From Inia geoffrensis (taxonomy: Eukaryota > Chordata > Mammalia > Artiodactyla > Iniidae), in NCBI GenBank assembly GCA_036417435.1, contig JAZAQT010000513.1:124001-188000 (forward strand): a DNA stretch of 64,000 nucleotides, given 5' to 3'. Below, piece after piece: positions 36,264 to 49,449 of the stretch. Positions within the stretch are counted from its first letter, which is position 1. Each line of letters begins with the position of its first letter. The notes under the pieces were generated by a model. The model was not told the DNA's origin and ran no database searches. It saw only the letters and a list, made by a program, of their open reading frames with translations. The translations under genes were made by a program, and so were the position numbers.

Positions 36264-39200
36264 CAATCCCAGCAACAGCAGTAGCTGGCTTCACTTTGTG
36301 GCATGCCCTCTTGAGCGCTTAAAATTTTAGGTTATGAGAGGACTGAAGCCAGGGAACACCTCGTCTAGCTTTCTTTTCACTCTCCAATCATGAGAGATCT
36401 GGAGCATCTTTTCATTTGAATGTGCTGTTTTCTAAAACGCGGGTGATTACCACTGAGGTCTTGAAAGGTTTCTGGCTGAGAGTCGGGCTTGATTTGTACT
36501 CATTTCAGATTACCTAGCCCAGGATATTTCTTGAGGGCAGGGTTGTGTCTGCAAAGTGGCAGGCTCTAGGCCTTGTGAACGGTAGGCGCCTTTCAGCACA
36601 GTTGGTAAGGGTGTTACGGCAGTGTGCCACAAGGCGACAGCACTACTCTGGGTGGTCTCTTGTAACTTGGGGAAATAAAACTTTGGCCGGGATCCCGGTG
36701 TTGGATTGGAAATGGGGAGTCGAACGTGGCTAAACACACACCCCTGGGCTTGTGTAGGCCCACCTCCTGCCCCTTAACCTGCACTGCACAACCGCAGGCG
36801 TATCGCAAGCCTTGCAAGTGGGCTATACGGAGGGTGCCGTGGTTCGCAGGTGCGTGACTCTAAAGAAGAGGTCTGGAGGTGAGAACCTGCCTAACAGGAG
36901 CTGTGGTAATCCGGTTTCTTCACCGCTCTTCCCTCTCAGCTGCTCCACCCTCATTTGTGTACCAGGCTTTGGTTACCTATAGGAGGGCCACGTTGGATCG
37001 GGAGATTGTGGTACCACGCAGGGGAGAATGGGCAATAGCGGTCCGATGTGTCGCTTGTCAGGTGGCACGTCCTCCTCCCTTGTTGCCTCAGCAGCAGCAT
37101 GCTCCGGCCGTGGGACCCAGGCCTGCCAAGCCTCCAGGTGCCTTACTGTGGTAACGACATCACAGAGGCGTGAGGTAACAGAGTACGCATTTCTTAACCC
37201 CTTACTTGCCTTGTCATTGTACAGTACTTTTCCCTTTCAGCCTCGTTCATATACAATGTTGCGTCTGTTTGACTTCTACAGCCACTTGATGAAATTAAAC
37301 ACGTAGCTATACCCTTAGGGTTTCGGATTCTTTGCACTCCTCCTTTATCGAGGAATGTTTTGTAGCGTTCCATGTGCTTTCGGGTGAGTCGCCCTTGATG
37401 AGCACTTTTTGATACGTTAAATGTGTTTCTGTTAATCCCAATGTCCTAGTTCACCCTTCCCCGGTCTCCAATCTCCCCCTGTGAGAACTCCTCGCTTCTT
37501 TCTTCCCTTTGTGAACCTGTGTTTCCTTTCTGCACTAGCTTCCTTTGTATCCCTATGTAGACTGCACACATAAGTGATATCCGGGGATATGTGTCTTGCT
37601 GCCTCTAAGTGACCAGAATTAGTGAGAACATCTAGTGCTCCTCCCATGCTGGTGCAAATACTATGAGTTCATTTTGTTCTGTGGCTGAGTGGTGGTCAAG
37701 GGTGTGCAGGTTGCGGAACATCTTTCTCCCTTCACCCCTCGCTCAACAGTTCGTCCGTTTGTATGTCTTGGCTGTGGTCAAGGGTACCACAACGACTGCT
37801 GGGGTGCAAGTGCTTCCTTCCAATGATGCTAGTCTCTGGTTATACGGCCTGCAGCGGGGTTGCCGAATCTGGTGGTACCTCCAGTGTTTATTTTGGTAAG
37901 GAAGGAGCCTACTGATCCTCATTCCGGCTGTTACCAATTTACAATCCCACCAACAGCAATAGCTGGCTTCACTTTGCGGCATGCCCTCTTGAGCACTTAA
38001 AATTTTCGGGTATGAGAGGACTGCATCCAGGGAACACCTCGTCTAGCTTTCTTTTCACTCTCTAATCATGACAGATCCTGAGCATATGTTCTTTTGAATG
38101 TGCTGTTTTCTAAAACCCGAGTTAGTACCACTGAGTTCTTGAAAGGTTCCTGCCCCAGTGTCGGGCCTGATTTGAATTCGTTTCAGATTACCTAGCCCAG
38201 GATATTTCTTGAGGGCAGGGTTGTGTCTGCAAAGCCGCAGGCCGTAGGCCTTGTGGATGATAGGTGCCCTTCAGCATATTTGGTAAGGTTGTTACTGCAG
38301 TGTGCCACGAGGCGGCAGCACTACTCCGTGTCCTCTCTGGTAACGGGGAAAAAAACCTTAGCGGGGGTCCCGGTGTTGGATTGGAAATGGGGAGTCGAAC
38401 GTGGCTAAACACACACCCCTGGGCTTTTGTCGGCTCACCTGCTGCCCCTTAACCTGCACTGCCCCACCGCAGTCATATCGCAAGCCTTGCAAGTGGGCTA
38501 CTCAAAGGGTGCCGTGGTTCGCAGGTGGGGCGACTCTAATGAAGTGGGCTGGAGGTGGGAACTTACCTAGCAGCAATTGTGGCGATCCGGTTTCTTCACA
38601 GCCCTTCCCTCTCAGCTGTCCCACCATCATTTGGGTGCACCAGGCTGTGCTTACCTGTAGGAGGGCCATGTTGGATCAGGAGATTGTGGGACCACGCAGG
38701 GGACAACAGTAGCAGCACCCTCCAGCTGAGGGACACAGGCCTGCTGAGGCTCCAGGGGTCTGAAACCAGCCGACGTCACAGTGGCCTGAGGTAAGAAAGT
38801 GCGGATTTCTTAACCGCTTACTTGCCTTATCATTGAACAGTCCTTTTCTCTTTCAGCATAGTTTATATACAATGCTGTATCTCTTTGATTTCTACAGCCA
38901 CTTGATGCAATTATAAACGTAGCTGTACCTGTAGGGTTTCGGATTCTTTACCCTGTTAGTTTATCGAGGAATATTTTGTAGCCTCCCATGTTCTTTCGGG
39001 TGTGTCGCCCATGATGAGCACTTTTTGATAGGTTAAGTGTGTTTCTGTTAATCCCAATCTCCTACTTCACCCTTCCCCGGTCTGAAGTTTCACCCTGTGG
39101 GAACTCCTCGCTTGTTTCTTCCCTTTGTGAACCTGTGTTTCCTTTTTTTTTACTAGCATCCTTTGTATCCCTATTTAGACTGCACACATAAGTGATATAC

Positions 39201-39559
39201 GGGGATATGTGTCTTGCTGCCTCTAAGTGACCAGAATTAGTGAGATCATCTAGTGATCCACGCATGCTGCTGCAAAGAATATGGGCTCATTTTGTTCTGT
39301 GGCTGAGTGCTAGTCGAGGGTGTGTAGGTAGTGGAACATCTTTCTCCCTTCACCCCTCGCTCGGCAGTTCGTTCGTTTGTATGTCTTGGCTGTGGTCCAG
39401 TGTACCACAACGACTGCTGGGGTGCGAGTGCTTCCTTCCAATGATGCTAGTCTCTGGTTATATGACCTGCAGCGGGGTTGCCGAATCTCGTGGTACCTTC
39501 AGTGTTTAGTTTGGTAAGGAATGTGCCTGCTGATCCTCATACCGGCTGTTACCATTTTA
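36264..39559 (+). repeat. Dimer 12 (A 36264-37941, B 37942-39559)
   Basis: The A copy is A1 (GTGTTACGG form) with private CTGCACAACCGCAG near 36783 and GGTCAAGGGTG near 37693, plus CCTAGTTCACC near 37445. The B copy carries the AGCAGCAATTG allele and the GAGTGCTAGTCG end, matching dimer 11. Confidence 0.95.
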
Positions 39560-42500
39560 CAATCCCAGCAACAGCAGTAGCTGGCTTCACTTTGTGGCAT
39601 GCCCTCTTGAGCGCTTAAAATTTTAGGTTATGAGAGGACTGAAGCCAGGGAACACCTCGTCTAGCTTTCTTTTCACTCTCCAATCATGAGAGATCTGGAG
39701 CATCTTTTCATTTGAATGTGCTGTTTTCTAAAACGCGGGTGATTACCACTGAGGTCTTGAAAGGTTTCTGGCTGAGAGTCGGGCTTGATTTGTACTCATT
39801 TCAGATTACCTAGCCCAGGATATTTCTTGAGGGCAGGGTTGTGTCTGCAAAGTGGCAGGCTCTAGGCCTTGTGAACGGTAGGCGCCTTTCAGCACAGTTG
39901 GTAAGGGTGTTACGGCAGTGTGCCACAAGGCGACAGCACTACTCTGGGTGGTCTCTTGTAACTTGGGGAAATAAAACTTTGGCCGGGATCCCGGTGTTGG
40001 ATTGGAAATGGGGAGTCGAACGTGGCTAAACACACACCCCTGGGCTTGTGTAGGCCCACCTCCTGCCCCTTAACCTGCACTGCACCACCGCAGGCGTATC
40101 GCAAGCCTTGCAAGTGGGCTATACGGAGGGTGCCGTGGTTCGCAGGTGCGTGACTCTAAAGAAGAGGTCTGGAGGTGAGAACCTGCCTAACAGGAGCTGT
40201 GGTAATCCGGTTTCTTCACCGCTCTTCCCTCTCAGCTGCTCCACCCTCATTTGTGTACCAGGCTTTGGTTACCTATAGGAGGGCCACGTTGGATCGGGAG
40301 ATTGTGGTACCACGCAGGGGAGAATGGGCAATAGCGGTCCGATGTGTCGCTTGTCAGGTGGCACGTCCTCCTCCCTTGTTGCCTCAGCAGCAGCATGCTC
40401 CGGCCGTGGGACCCAGGCCTGCCAAGCCTCCAGGTGCCTTACTGTGGTAACGACATCACAGAGGCGTGAGGTAACAGAGTACGCATTTCTTAACCCCTTA
40501 CTTGCCTTGTCATTGTACAGTACTTTTCCCTTTCAGCCTCGTTCATATACAATGTTGCGTCTGTTTGACTTCTACAGCCACTTGATGAAATTAAACACGT
40601 AGCTATACCCTTAGGGTTTCGGATTCTTTGCACTCCTCCTTTATCGAGGAATGTTTTGTAGCGTTCCATGTGCTTTCGGGTGAGTCGCCCTTGATGAGCA
40701 CTTTTTGATACGTTAAATGTGTTTCTGTTAATCCCAATGTCCTAATTCACCCTTCCCCGGTCTCCAATCTCCCCCTGTGAGAACTCCTCGCTTCTTTCTT
40801 CCCTTTGTGAACCTGTGTTTCCTTTCTGCACTAGCTTCCTTTGTATCCCTATGTAGACTGCACACATAAGTGATATCCGGGGATATGTGTCTTGCTGCCT
40901 CTAAGTGACCAGAATTAGTGAGAACATCTAGTGCTCCTCCCATGCTGGTGCAAATACTATGAGTTCATTTTGTTCTGTGGCTGAGTGGTGGTCGAGGGTG
41001 TGCAGGTTGCGGAACATCTTTCTCCCTTCACCCCTCGCTCAACAGTTCGTCCGTTTGTATGTCTTGGCTGTGGTCAAGGGTACCACAACGACTGGTGGGG
41101 TGCAAGTGCTTCCTTCCAATGATGCTAGTCTCTGGTTATACGGCCTGCAGCGGGGTTGCCGAATCTGGTGGTACCTCCAGTGTTTATTTTGGTAAGGAAG
41201 GAGCCTACTGATCCTCATTCCGGCTGTTACCAATTTACAATCCCACCAACAGCAATAGCTGGCTTCACTTTGCGGCATGCCCTCTTGAGCACTTAAAATT
41301 TTCGGGTATGAGAGGACTGCATCCAGGGAACACCTCGTCTAGCTTTCTTTTCACTCTCTAATCATGACAGATCCTGAGCATATGTTCTTTTGAATGTGCT
41401 GTTTTCTAAAACCCGAGTTAGTACCACTGAGTTCTTGAAAGGTTCCTGCCCCAGTGTCGGGCCTGATTTGAATTCGTTTCAGATTACCTAGCCCAGGATA
41501 TTTCTTGAGGGCAGGGTTGTGTCTGCAAAGCCGCAGGCCGTAGGCCTTGTGGATGATAGGTGCCCTTCAGCATATTTGGTAAGGTTGTTACTGCAGTGTG
41601 CCACGAGGCGGCAGCACTACTCCGTGTCCTCTCTGGTAACGGGGAAAAAAACCTTAGCGGGGGTCCCGGTGTTGGATTGGAAATGGGGAGTCGAACGTGG
41701 CTAAACACACACCCCTGGGCTTTTGTCGGCTCACCTGCTGCCCCTTAACCTGCACTGCCCCACCGCAGTCATATCGCAAGCCTTGCAAGTGGGCTACTCA
41801 AAGGGTGCCGTGGTTCGCAGGTGGGGCGACTCTAATGAAGTGGGCTGGAGGTGGGAACTTACCTAGCAGGAGCTATGGCGATCCGGTTTCTTCACAGCCC
41901 TTCCCTCTCAGCTGTCCCACCATCATTTGGGTGCACCAGGCTGTGCTTACCTGTAGGAGGGCCATGTTGGATCAGGAGATTGTGGGACCACGCAGGGGAC
42001 AACAGTAGCAGCACCCTCCAGCTGAGGGACACAGGCCTGCTGAGGCTCCAGGGGTCTGAAACCAGCCGACGTCACAGTGGCCTGAGGTAAGAAAGTGCGG
42101 ATTTCTTAACCGCTTACTTGCCTTATCATTGAACAGTCCTTTTCTCTTTCAGCATAGTTTATATACAATGCTGTATCTCTTTGATTTCTACAGCCACTTG
42201 ATGCAATTATAAACGTAGCTGTACCTGTAGGGTTTCGGATTCTTTACCCTGTTAGTTTATCGAGGAATATTTTGTAGCCTCCCATGTTCTTTCGGGTGTG
42301 TCGCCCATGATGAGCACTTTTTGATAGGTTAAGTGTGTTTCTGTTAATCCCAATCTCCTACTTCACCCTTCCCCGGTCTGAAGTTTCACCCTGTGGGAAC
42401 TCCTCGCTTGTTTCTTCCCTTTGTGAACCTGTGTTTCCTTTTTTTTTACTAGCATCCTTTGTATCCCTATTTAGACTGCACACATAAGTGATATACGGGG

Positions 42501-42855
42501 ATATGTGTCTTGCTGCCTCTAAGTGACCAGAATTAGTGAGATCATCTAGTGATCCACGCATGCTGCTGCAAAGAATATGGGCTCATTTTGTTCTGTGGCT
42601 GAGTGGTAGTCGAGGGTGTGTAGGTAGTGGAACATCTTTCTCCCTTCACCCCTCGCTCGGCAGTTCGTTCGTTTGTATGTCTTGGCTGTGGTCCAGTGTA
42701 CCACAACGACTGCTGGGGTGCGAGTGCTTCCTTCCAATGATGCTAGTCTCTGGTTATATGACCTGCAGCGGGGTTGCCGAATCTCGTGGTACCTTCAGTG
42801 TTTAGTTTGGTAAGGAATGTGCCTGCTGATCCTCATACCGGCTGTTACCATTTTA
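39560..42855 (+). repeat. Dimer 13 (A 39560-41237, B 41238-42855)
   Basis: The A copy is A1 (GTGTTACGG form) with a private GACTGGTGGGG near 41090. The B copy has the common AGCAGGAGC allele and the GAGTGGTAGTCG end. It is the last A1 monomer in the window: every later A is A2. Confidence 0.95.
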
Positions 42856-45800
42856 CAATCCCAGCAACAGCAGTAGCTGGCTTCACTTTGTGGCATGCCC
42901 TCTTGAGCGCTTAAAATTTTAGGTTATGAGAGGACTGAAGCCAGGGAACACCTCGTCTAGCTTTCTTTTCACTCTCCAATCATGAGAGATCTGGAGCATC
43001 TTTTCATTTGAATGTGCTGTTTTCTAAAACGTGGATGAGTACCACTGAGGTCTTGAAATGTTTCTGCCTGAGAGTCGGGCCTGATTTGGATTCATTTCAG
43101 ATTACCTAGCCCAGGAAGTTTCTTGAGGGCAGGGTTGTGTCTGCAAAGTGGCAGGCTCTAGGCCTTGTGAACGGTAGGCGCCTTTCAGCACAGTTGGTAA
43201 GGTTGTTACGGCAGTGTGTCACAAGGCGACAGCACAACTCTGGGTCGTCTCTTGTAACTTGGGGAAATAAAACTTTGGCCGGGATCCCGGTGTTGGATTG
43301 GAAATGGGGAGTCGAACGTGGCTAAACACACACCCCTGGGCTTGTGTAGGCCCACCTCCTGCCCCTTAACCTGCACTGCACCACCGCAGGCGTATCGCAA
43401 GCCTTGCAAGTGGGCTATACGGAGGGTGCCGTGGTTCGCAGGTGCGTGACTCTAAAGAAGAGGTCTGGAGGTGAGAACCTGCCTAACAGGAGCTGTGGTA
43501 ATCCGGTTTCTTCACCGCTCTTCCCTCTCAGCTGCTCCACCCTCATTTGTGTACCAGGCTTTGGTTACCTATAGGAGGGCCACGTTGGATCGGGAGATTG
43601 TGGTACCACGCAGGGGAGAATGGGCAATAGCGGTCCGATGTGTCGCTTGTCAGGTGGCACGTCCTCCTCCCTTGTTGCCTCAGCAGCAGCATGCTCCGGC
43701 CGTGGGACCCAGGCCTGCCAAGCCTCCAGGTGCCTTACTGTGGTAACGACATCACAGAGGCGTGAGGTAACAGAGTACGCATTTCTTAAGCCCTTACTTG
43801 CCTTGTCATTGTACAGTACTTTTCCCTTTCAGCCTCGTTCATATACAATGTTGCGTCTGTTTGACTTCTACAGCCACTTGATGAAATTAAACACGTAGCT
43901 ATACCCTTAGGGTTTCGGATTCTTTGCACTCCTCCTTTATCGAGGAATGTTTTGTAGCGTTCCATGTGCTTTCGGGTGAGTCGCCCTTGATGAGCACTTT
44001 TTGATACGTTAAATGTGTTTCTGTTAATCCCAATGTCCTAATTCACCCTTCCCCGGTCTCCAATCTCCCCCTGTGAGAACTCCTCGCTTCTTTCTCCCCT
44101 TTGTGAACCTGTGTTTCCTTTCTGCACTAGCTTCCTTTGTATCCCTATGTAGACTGCACACATAAGTGATATCCGGGGATATGTGTCTTGCTGCCTCTAA
44201 GTGACCAGAGTTAGTGAGAACATCTAGTGCTCCTCCCATGCTGGTGCAAATACTATGAGTTCATTTTGTTCTGTGGCTGAGTGGTGGTCGAGGTTGTGCA
44301 GGTTGCGGAACATCTTTCTCCCTTCACCCCTCGCTCAACAGTTCGTCCGTTTGTATGTCTTGGCTGTGGTCAAGGGTACCACAACGACTGCTGGGGTGCA
44401 AGTGCTTCCTTCCAATGATGCTAGTCTCTGGTTATACGGCCTGCAGCGGGGTTGCCGAATCTGGTGGTACCTCCAGTGTTTATTTTGGTAAGGAAGGAGC
44501 CTACTGATCCTCATTCCGGCTGTTACCAATTTACAATCCCACCAACAGCAATAGCTGGCTTCACTTTGCGGCATGCCCTCTTGAGCACTTAAAATTTTCG
44601 GGTATGAGAGGACTGCATCCAGGGAACACCTCGTCTAGCTTTCTTTTCACTCTCTAATCATGACAGATCCTGAGCATATGTTCTTTTGAATGTGCTGTTT
44701 TCTAAAACCCGAGTTAGTACCACTGAGTTCTTGAAAGGTTCCTGCCCCAGTGTCGGGCCTGATTTGAATTCGTTTCAGATTACCTAGCCCAGGATATTTC
44801 TTGAGGGCAGGGTTGTGTCTGCAAAGCCGCAGGCCGTAGGCCTTGTGGATGATAGGTGCCCTTCAGCATATTTGGTAAGGTTGTTACTGCAGTGTGCCAC
44901 GAGGCGGCAGCACTACTCCGTGTCCTCTCTGGTAACGGGGAAAAAAACCTTAGCGGGGGTCCCGGTGTTGGATTGGAAATGGGGAGTCGAACGTGGCTAA
45001 ACACACACCCCTGGGCTTTTGTCGGCTCACCTGCTGCCCCTTAACCTGCACTGCCCCACCGCAGTCATATCGCAAGCCTTGCAAGTGGGCTACTCAAAGG
45101 GTGCCGTGGTTCGCAGGTGGGGCGACTCTAATGAAGTGGGCTGGAGGTGGGAACTTACCTAGCAGGAGCTATGGCGATCCGGTTTCTTCACAGCCCTTCC
45201 CTCTCAGCTGTCCCACCATCATTTGGGTGCACCAGGCTGTGCTTACCTGTAGGAGGGCCATGTTGGATCAGGAGATTGTGGGACCACGCAGGGGACAACA
45301 GTAGCAGCACCCTCCAGCTGAGGGACACAGGCCTGCTGAGGCTCCAGGGGTCTGAAACCAGCCGACGTCACAGTGGCCTGAGGTAAGAAAGTGCGGATTT
45401 CTTAACCGCTTACTTGCCTTATCATTGAACAGTCCTTTTCTCTTTCAGCATAGTTTATATACAATGCTGTATCTCTTTGATTTCTACAGCCACTTGATGC
45501 AATTATAAACGTAGCTGTACCTGTAGGGTTTCGGATTCTTTACCCTGTTAGTTTATCGAGGAATATTTTGTAGCCTCCCATGTTCTTTCGGGTGTGTCGC
45601 CCATGATGAGCACATTTTGATAGGTTAAGTGTGTTTCTGTTAATCCCAATCTCCTACTTCACCCTTCCCCGGTCTGAAGTTTCACCCTGTGGGAACTCCT
45701 CGCTTGTTTCTTCCCTTTGTGAATCTGTGTTTCCTTTTTTTTTTACTAGCATCCTTTGTATCCCTATTTAGACTGCACACATAAGTGATATACGGGGATA

Positions 45801-46152
45801 TGTGTCTTGCTGCCTCTAAGTGACCAGAATTAGTGAGATCATCTAGTGATCCACGCATGCTGCTGCAAAGAATATGGGCTCATTTTGTTCTGTGGCTGAG
45901 TGGTAGTCGAGGGTGTGTAGGTAGTGGAACATCTTTCTCCCTTCACCCCTCGCTCGGCAGTTCGTTCGTTTGTATGTCTTGGCTGTGGTCCAGTGTACCA
46001 CAACGACTGCTGGGGTGCGAGTGCTTCCTTCCAATGATGCTAGTCTCTGGTTATATGACCTGCAGCGGGGTTGCCGAATCTCGTGGCACCTTCAGTGTTT
46101 AGTTTGGTAAGGAATGTGCCTGCTGATCCTCATACCGGCTGTTACCATTTTA
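42856..46152 (+). repeat. Dimer 14 (A 42856-44533, B 44534-46152)
   Basis: The A copy is A2 with GTCGAGGTTGTG and CTTTCTCCCCTTTG, as in dimers 8 and 16, and a private CCAGAGTTAG near 44206. The B copy opens the dimer 14-16 block: CACATTTTGATAGG near 45612, GTGAATCTGTG near 45720, a ten-T run (which makes the unit 3,297 bp) and GTGGCACCTTC near 46084. Confidence 0.95.
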
Positions 46153-49100
46153 CAATCCCAGCAACAGCAGTAGCTGGCTTCACTTTGTGGCATGCCCTCT
46201 TGAGCGCTTAAAATTTTAGGTTATGAGAGGACTGAAGCCAGGGAACACCTCGTCTAGCTTTCTTTTCACTCTCCAATCATGAGAGATGTGGAGCATCTTT
46301 TCATTTGAATGTGCTGTTTTCTAAAACGTGGATGAGTACCACTGAGGTCTTGAAATGTTTCTGCCTGAGAGTCGGGCCTGATTTGGATTCATTTCAGATT
46401 ACCTAGCCCAGGAAGTTTCTTGAGGGCAGGGTTGTGTCTGCAAAGTGGCAGGCTCTAGGCCTTGTGAACGGTAGGCGCCTTTCAGCACAGTTGGTAAGGT
46501 TGTTACGGCAGTGTGTCACAAGGCGACAGCACAACTCTGGGTCGTCTCTTGTAACTTGGGGAAATAAAACTTTGGCCGGGATCCCGGTGTTGGATTGGAA
46601 ATGGGGAGTCGAACGTGGCTAAACACACACCCCTGGGCTTGTGTAGGCCCACCTCCTGCCCCTTAACCTGCACTGCACCACCGCAGGCGTATCGCAAGCC
46701 TTGCAAGTGGGCTATACGGAGGGTGCCGTGGTTCGCAGGTGCGTGACTCTAAAGAAGAGGTCTGGAGGTGAGAACCTGCCTAACAGGAGCTGTGGTAATC
46801 CGGTTTCTTCACCGCTCTTCCCTCTCAGCTGCTCCACCCTCATTTGTGTACCAGGCTTTGGTTACCTATAGGAGGGCCACGTTGGATCGGGAGATTGTGG
46901 TACCACGCAGGGGAGAATGGGCAATAGCGGTCCGATGTGTCGCTTGTCAGGTGGCACGTCCTCCTCCCTTGTTGCCTCAGCAGCAGCATGCTCCGGCCGT
47001 GGGACCCAGGCCTGCCAAGCCTCCAGGTGCCTTACTGTGGTAACGACATCACAGAGGCGTGAGGTAACAGAGTACGCATTTCTTAACCCCTTACTTGCCT
47101 TGCCATTGTACAGTACTTTTCCCTTTCAGCCTCGTTCATATACAATGTTGCGTCTGTTTGACTTCTACAGCCACTTGATGAAATTAAACACGTAGCTATA
47201 CCCTTAGGGTTTCGGATTCTTTGCACTCCTCCTTTATCGAGGAATGTTTTGTAGCGTTCCATGTGCTTTCGGGTGAGTCGCCCTTGATGAGCACTTTTTG
47301 ATACGTTAAATGTGTTTCTGTTAATCCCAATGTCCTAATTCACCCTTCCCCGGTCTCCAATCTCCCCCTGTGAGAACTCCTCGCTTCTTTCTTCCCTTTG
47401 TGAACCTGTGTTTCCTTTCTGCACTAGCTTCCTTTGTATCCCTATGTAGACTGCACACATAAGTGATATCCGGGGATATGTGTCTTGCTGCCTCTAAGTG
47501 ACCAGAATTAGTGAGAACATCTAGTGCTCCTCCCATGCTGGTGCAAATACTATGAGTTCATTTTGTTCTGTGGCTGAGTGGTGGTCGAGGGTGTGCAGGT
47601 TGCGGAACATCTTTCTCCCTTCACCCCTCGCTCAACAGTTCGTCCGTTTGTATGTCTTGGCTGTGGTCAAGGGTACCACAACGACTGCTGGGGTGCAAGT
47701 GCTTCCTTCCAATGATGCTAGTCTCTGGTTATACGGCCTGCAGCGGGGTTGCCGAATCTGGTGGTACCTCCAGTGTTTATTTTGGTAAGGAAGGAGCCTA
47801 CTGATCCTCATTCCGGCTGTTACCAATTTACAATCCCACCAACAGCAATAGCTGGCTTCACTTTGCGGCATGCCCTCTTGAGCACTTAAAATTTTCGGGT
47901 ATGAGAGGACTGCATCCAGGGAACACCTCGTCTAGCTTTCTTTTCACTCTCTAATCATGACAGATCCTGAGCATATGTTCTTTTGAATGTGCTGTTTTCT
48001 AAAACCCGAGTTAGTACCACTGAGTTCTTGAAAGGTTCCTGCCCCAGTGTCGGGCCTGATTTGAATTCGTTTCAGATTACCTAGCCCAGGATATTTCTTG
48101 AGGGCAGGGTTGTGTCTGCAAAGCCGCAGGCCGTAGGCCTTGTGGATGATAGGTGCCCTTCAGCATATTTGGTAAGGTTGTTACTGCAGTGTGCCACGAG
48201 GCGGCAGCACTACTCCGTGTCCTCTCTGGTAACGGGGAAAAAAACCTTAGCGGGGGTCCCGGTGTTGGATTGGAAATGGGGAGTCGAACGTGGCTAAACA
48301 CACACCCCTGGGCTTTTGTCGGCTCACCTGCTGCCCCTTAACCTGCACTGCCCCACCGCAGTCATATCGCAAGCCTTGCAAGTGGGCTACTCAAAGGGTG
48401 CCGTGGTTCGCAGGTGGGGCGACTCTAATGAAGTGGGCTGGAGGTGGGAACTTACCTAGCAGGAGCTATGGCGATCCGGTTTCTTCACAGCCCTTCCCTC
48501 TCAGCTGTCCCACCATCATTTGGGTGCACCAGGCTGTGCTTACCTGTAGGAGGGCCATGTTGGATCAGGAGATTGTGGGACCACGCAGGGGACAACAGTA
48601 GCAGCACCCTCCAGCTGAGGGACACAGGCCTGCTGAGGCTCCAGGGGTCTGAAACCAGCCGACGTCACAGTGGCCTGAGGTAAGAAAGTGCGGATTTCTT
48701 AACCGCTTACTTGCCTTATCATTGAACAGTCCTTTTCTCTTTCAGCATAGTTTATATACAATGCTGTATCTCTTTGATTTCTACAGCCACTTGATGCAAT
48801 TATAAACGTAGCTGTACCTGTAGGGTTTCGGATTCTTTACCCTGTTAGTTTATCGAGGAATATTTTGTAGCCTCCCATGTTCTTTCGGGTGTGTCGCCCA
48901 TGATGAGCACATTTTGATAGGTTAAGTGTGTTTCTGTTAATCCCAATCTCCTACTTCACCCTTCCCCGGTCTGAAGTTTCACCCTGTGGGAACTCCTCGC
49001 TTGTTTCTTCCCTTTGTGAATCTGTGTTTCCTTTTTTTTTTACTAGCATCCTTTGTATCCCTATTTAGACTGCACACATAAGTGATATACGGGGATATGT

Positions 49101-49449
49101 GTCTTGCTGCCTCTAAGTGACCAGAATTAGTGAGATCATCTAGTGATCCACGCATGCTGCTGCAAAGAATATGGGCTCATTTTGTTCTGTGGCTGAGTGG
49201 TAGTCGAGGGTGTGTAGGTAGTGGAACATCTTTCTCCCTTCACCCCTCGCTCGGCAGTTCGTTCGTTTGTATGTCTTGGCTGTGGTCCAGTGTACCACAA
49301 CGACTGCTGGGGTGCGAGTGCTTCCTTCCAATGATGCTAGTCTCTGGTTATATGACCTGCAGCGGGGTTGCCGAATCTCGTGGCACCTTCAGTGTTTAGT
49401 TTGGTAAGGAATGTGCCTGCTGATCCTCATACCGGCTGTTACCATTTTA
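46153..49449 (+). repeat. Dimer 15 (A 46153-47830, B 47831-49449)
   Basis: The A copy is A2 with AGATGTGGAGC and CTTGCCATTGTAC near 47099, a variant shared only with dimer 20. The B copy has all markers of the dimer 14-16 block, including the ten-T run, giving 3,297 bp. Confidence 0.95.
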
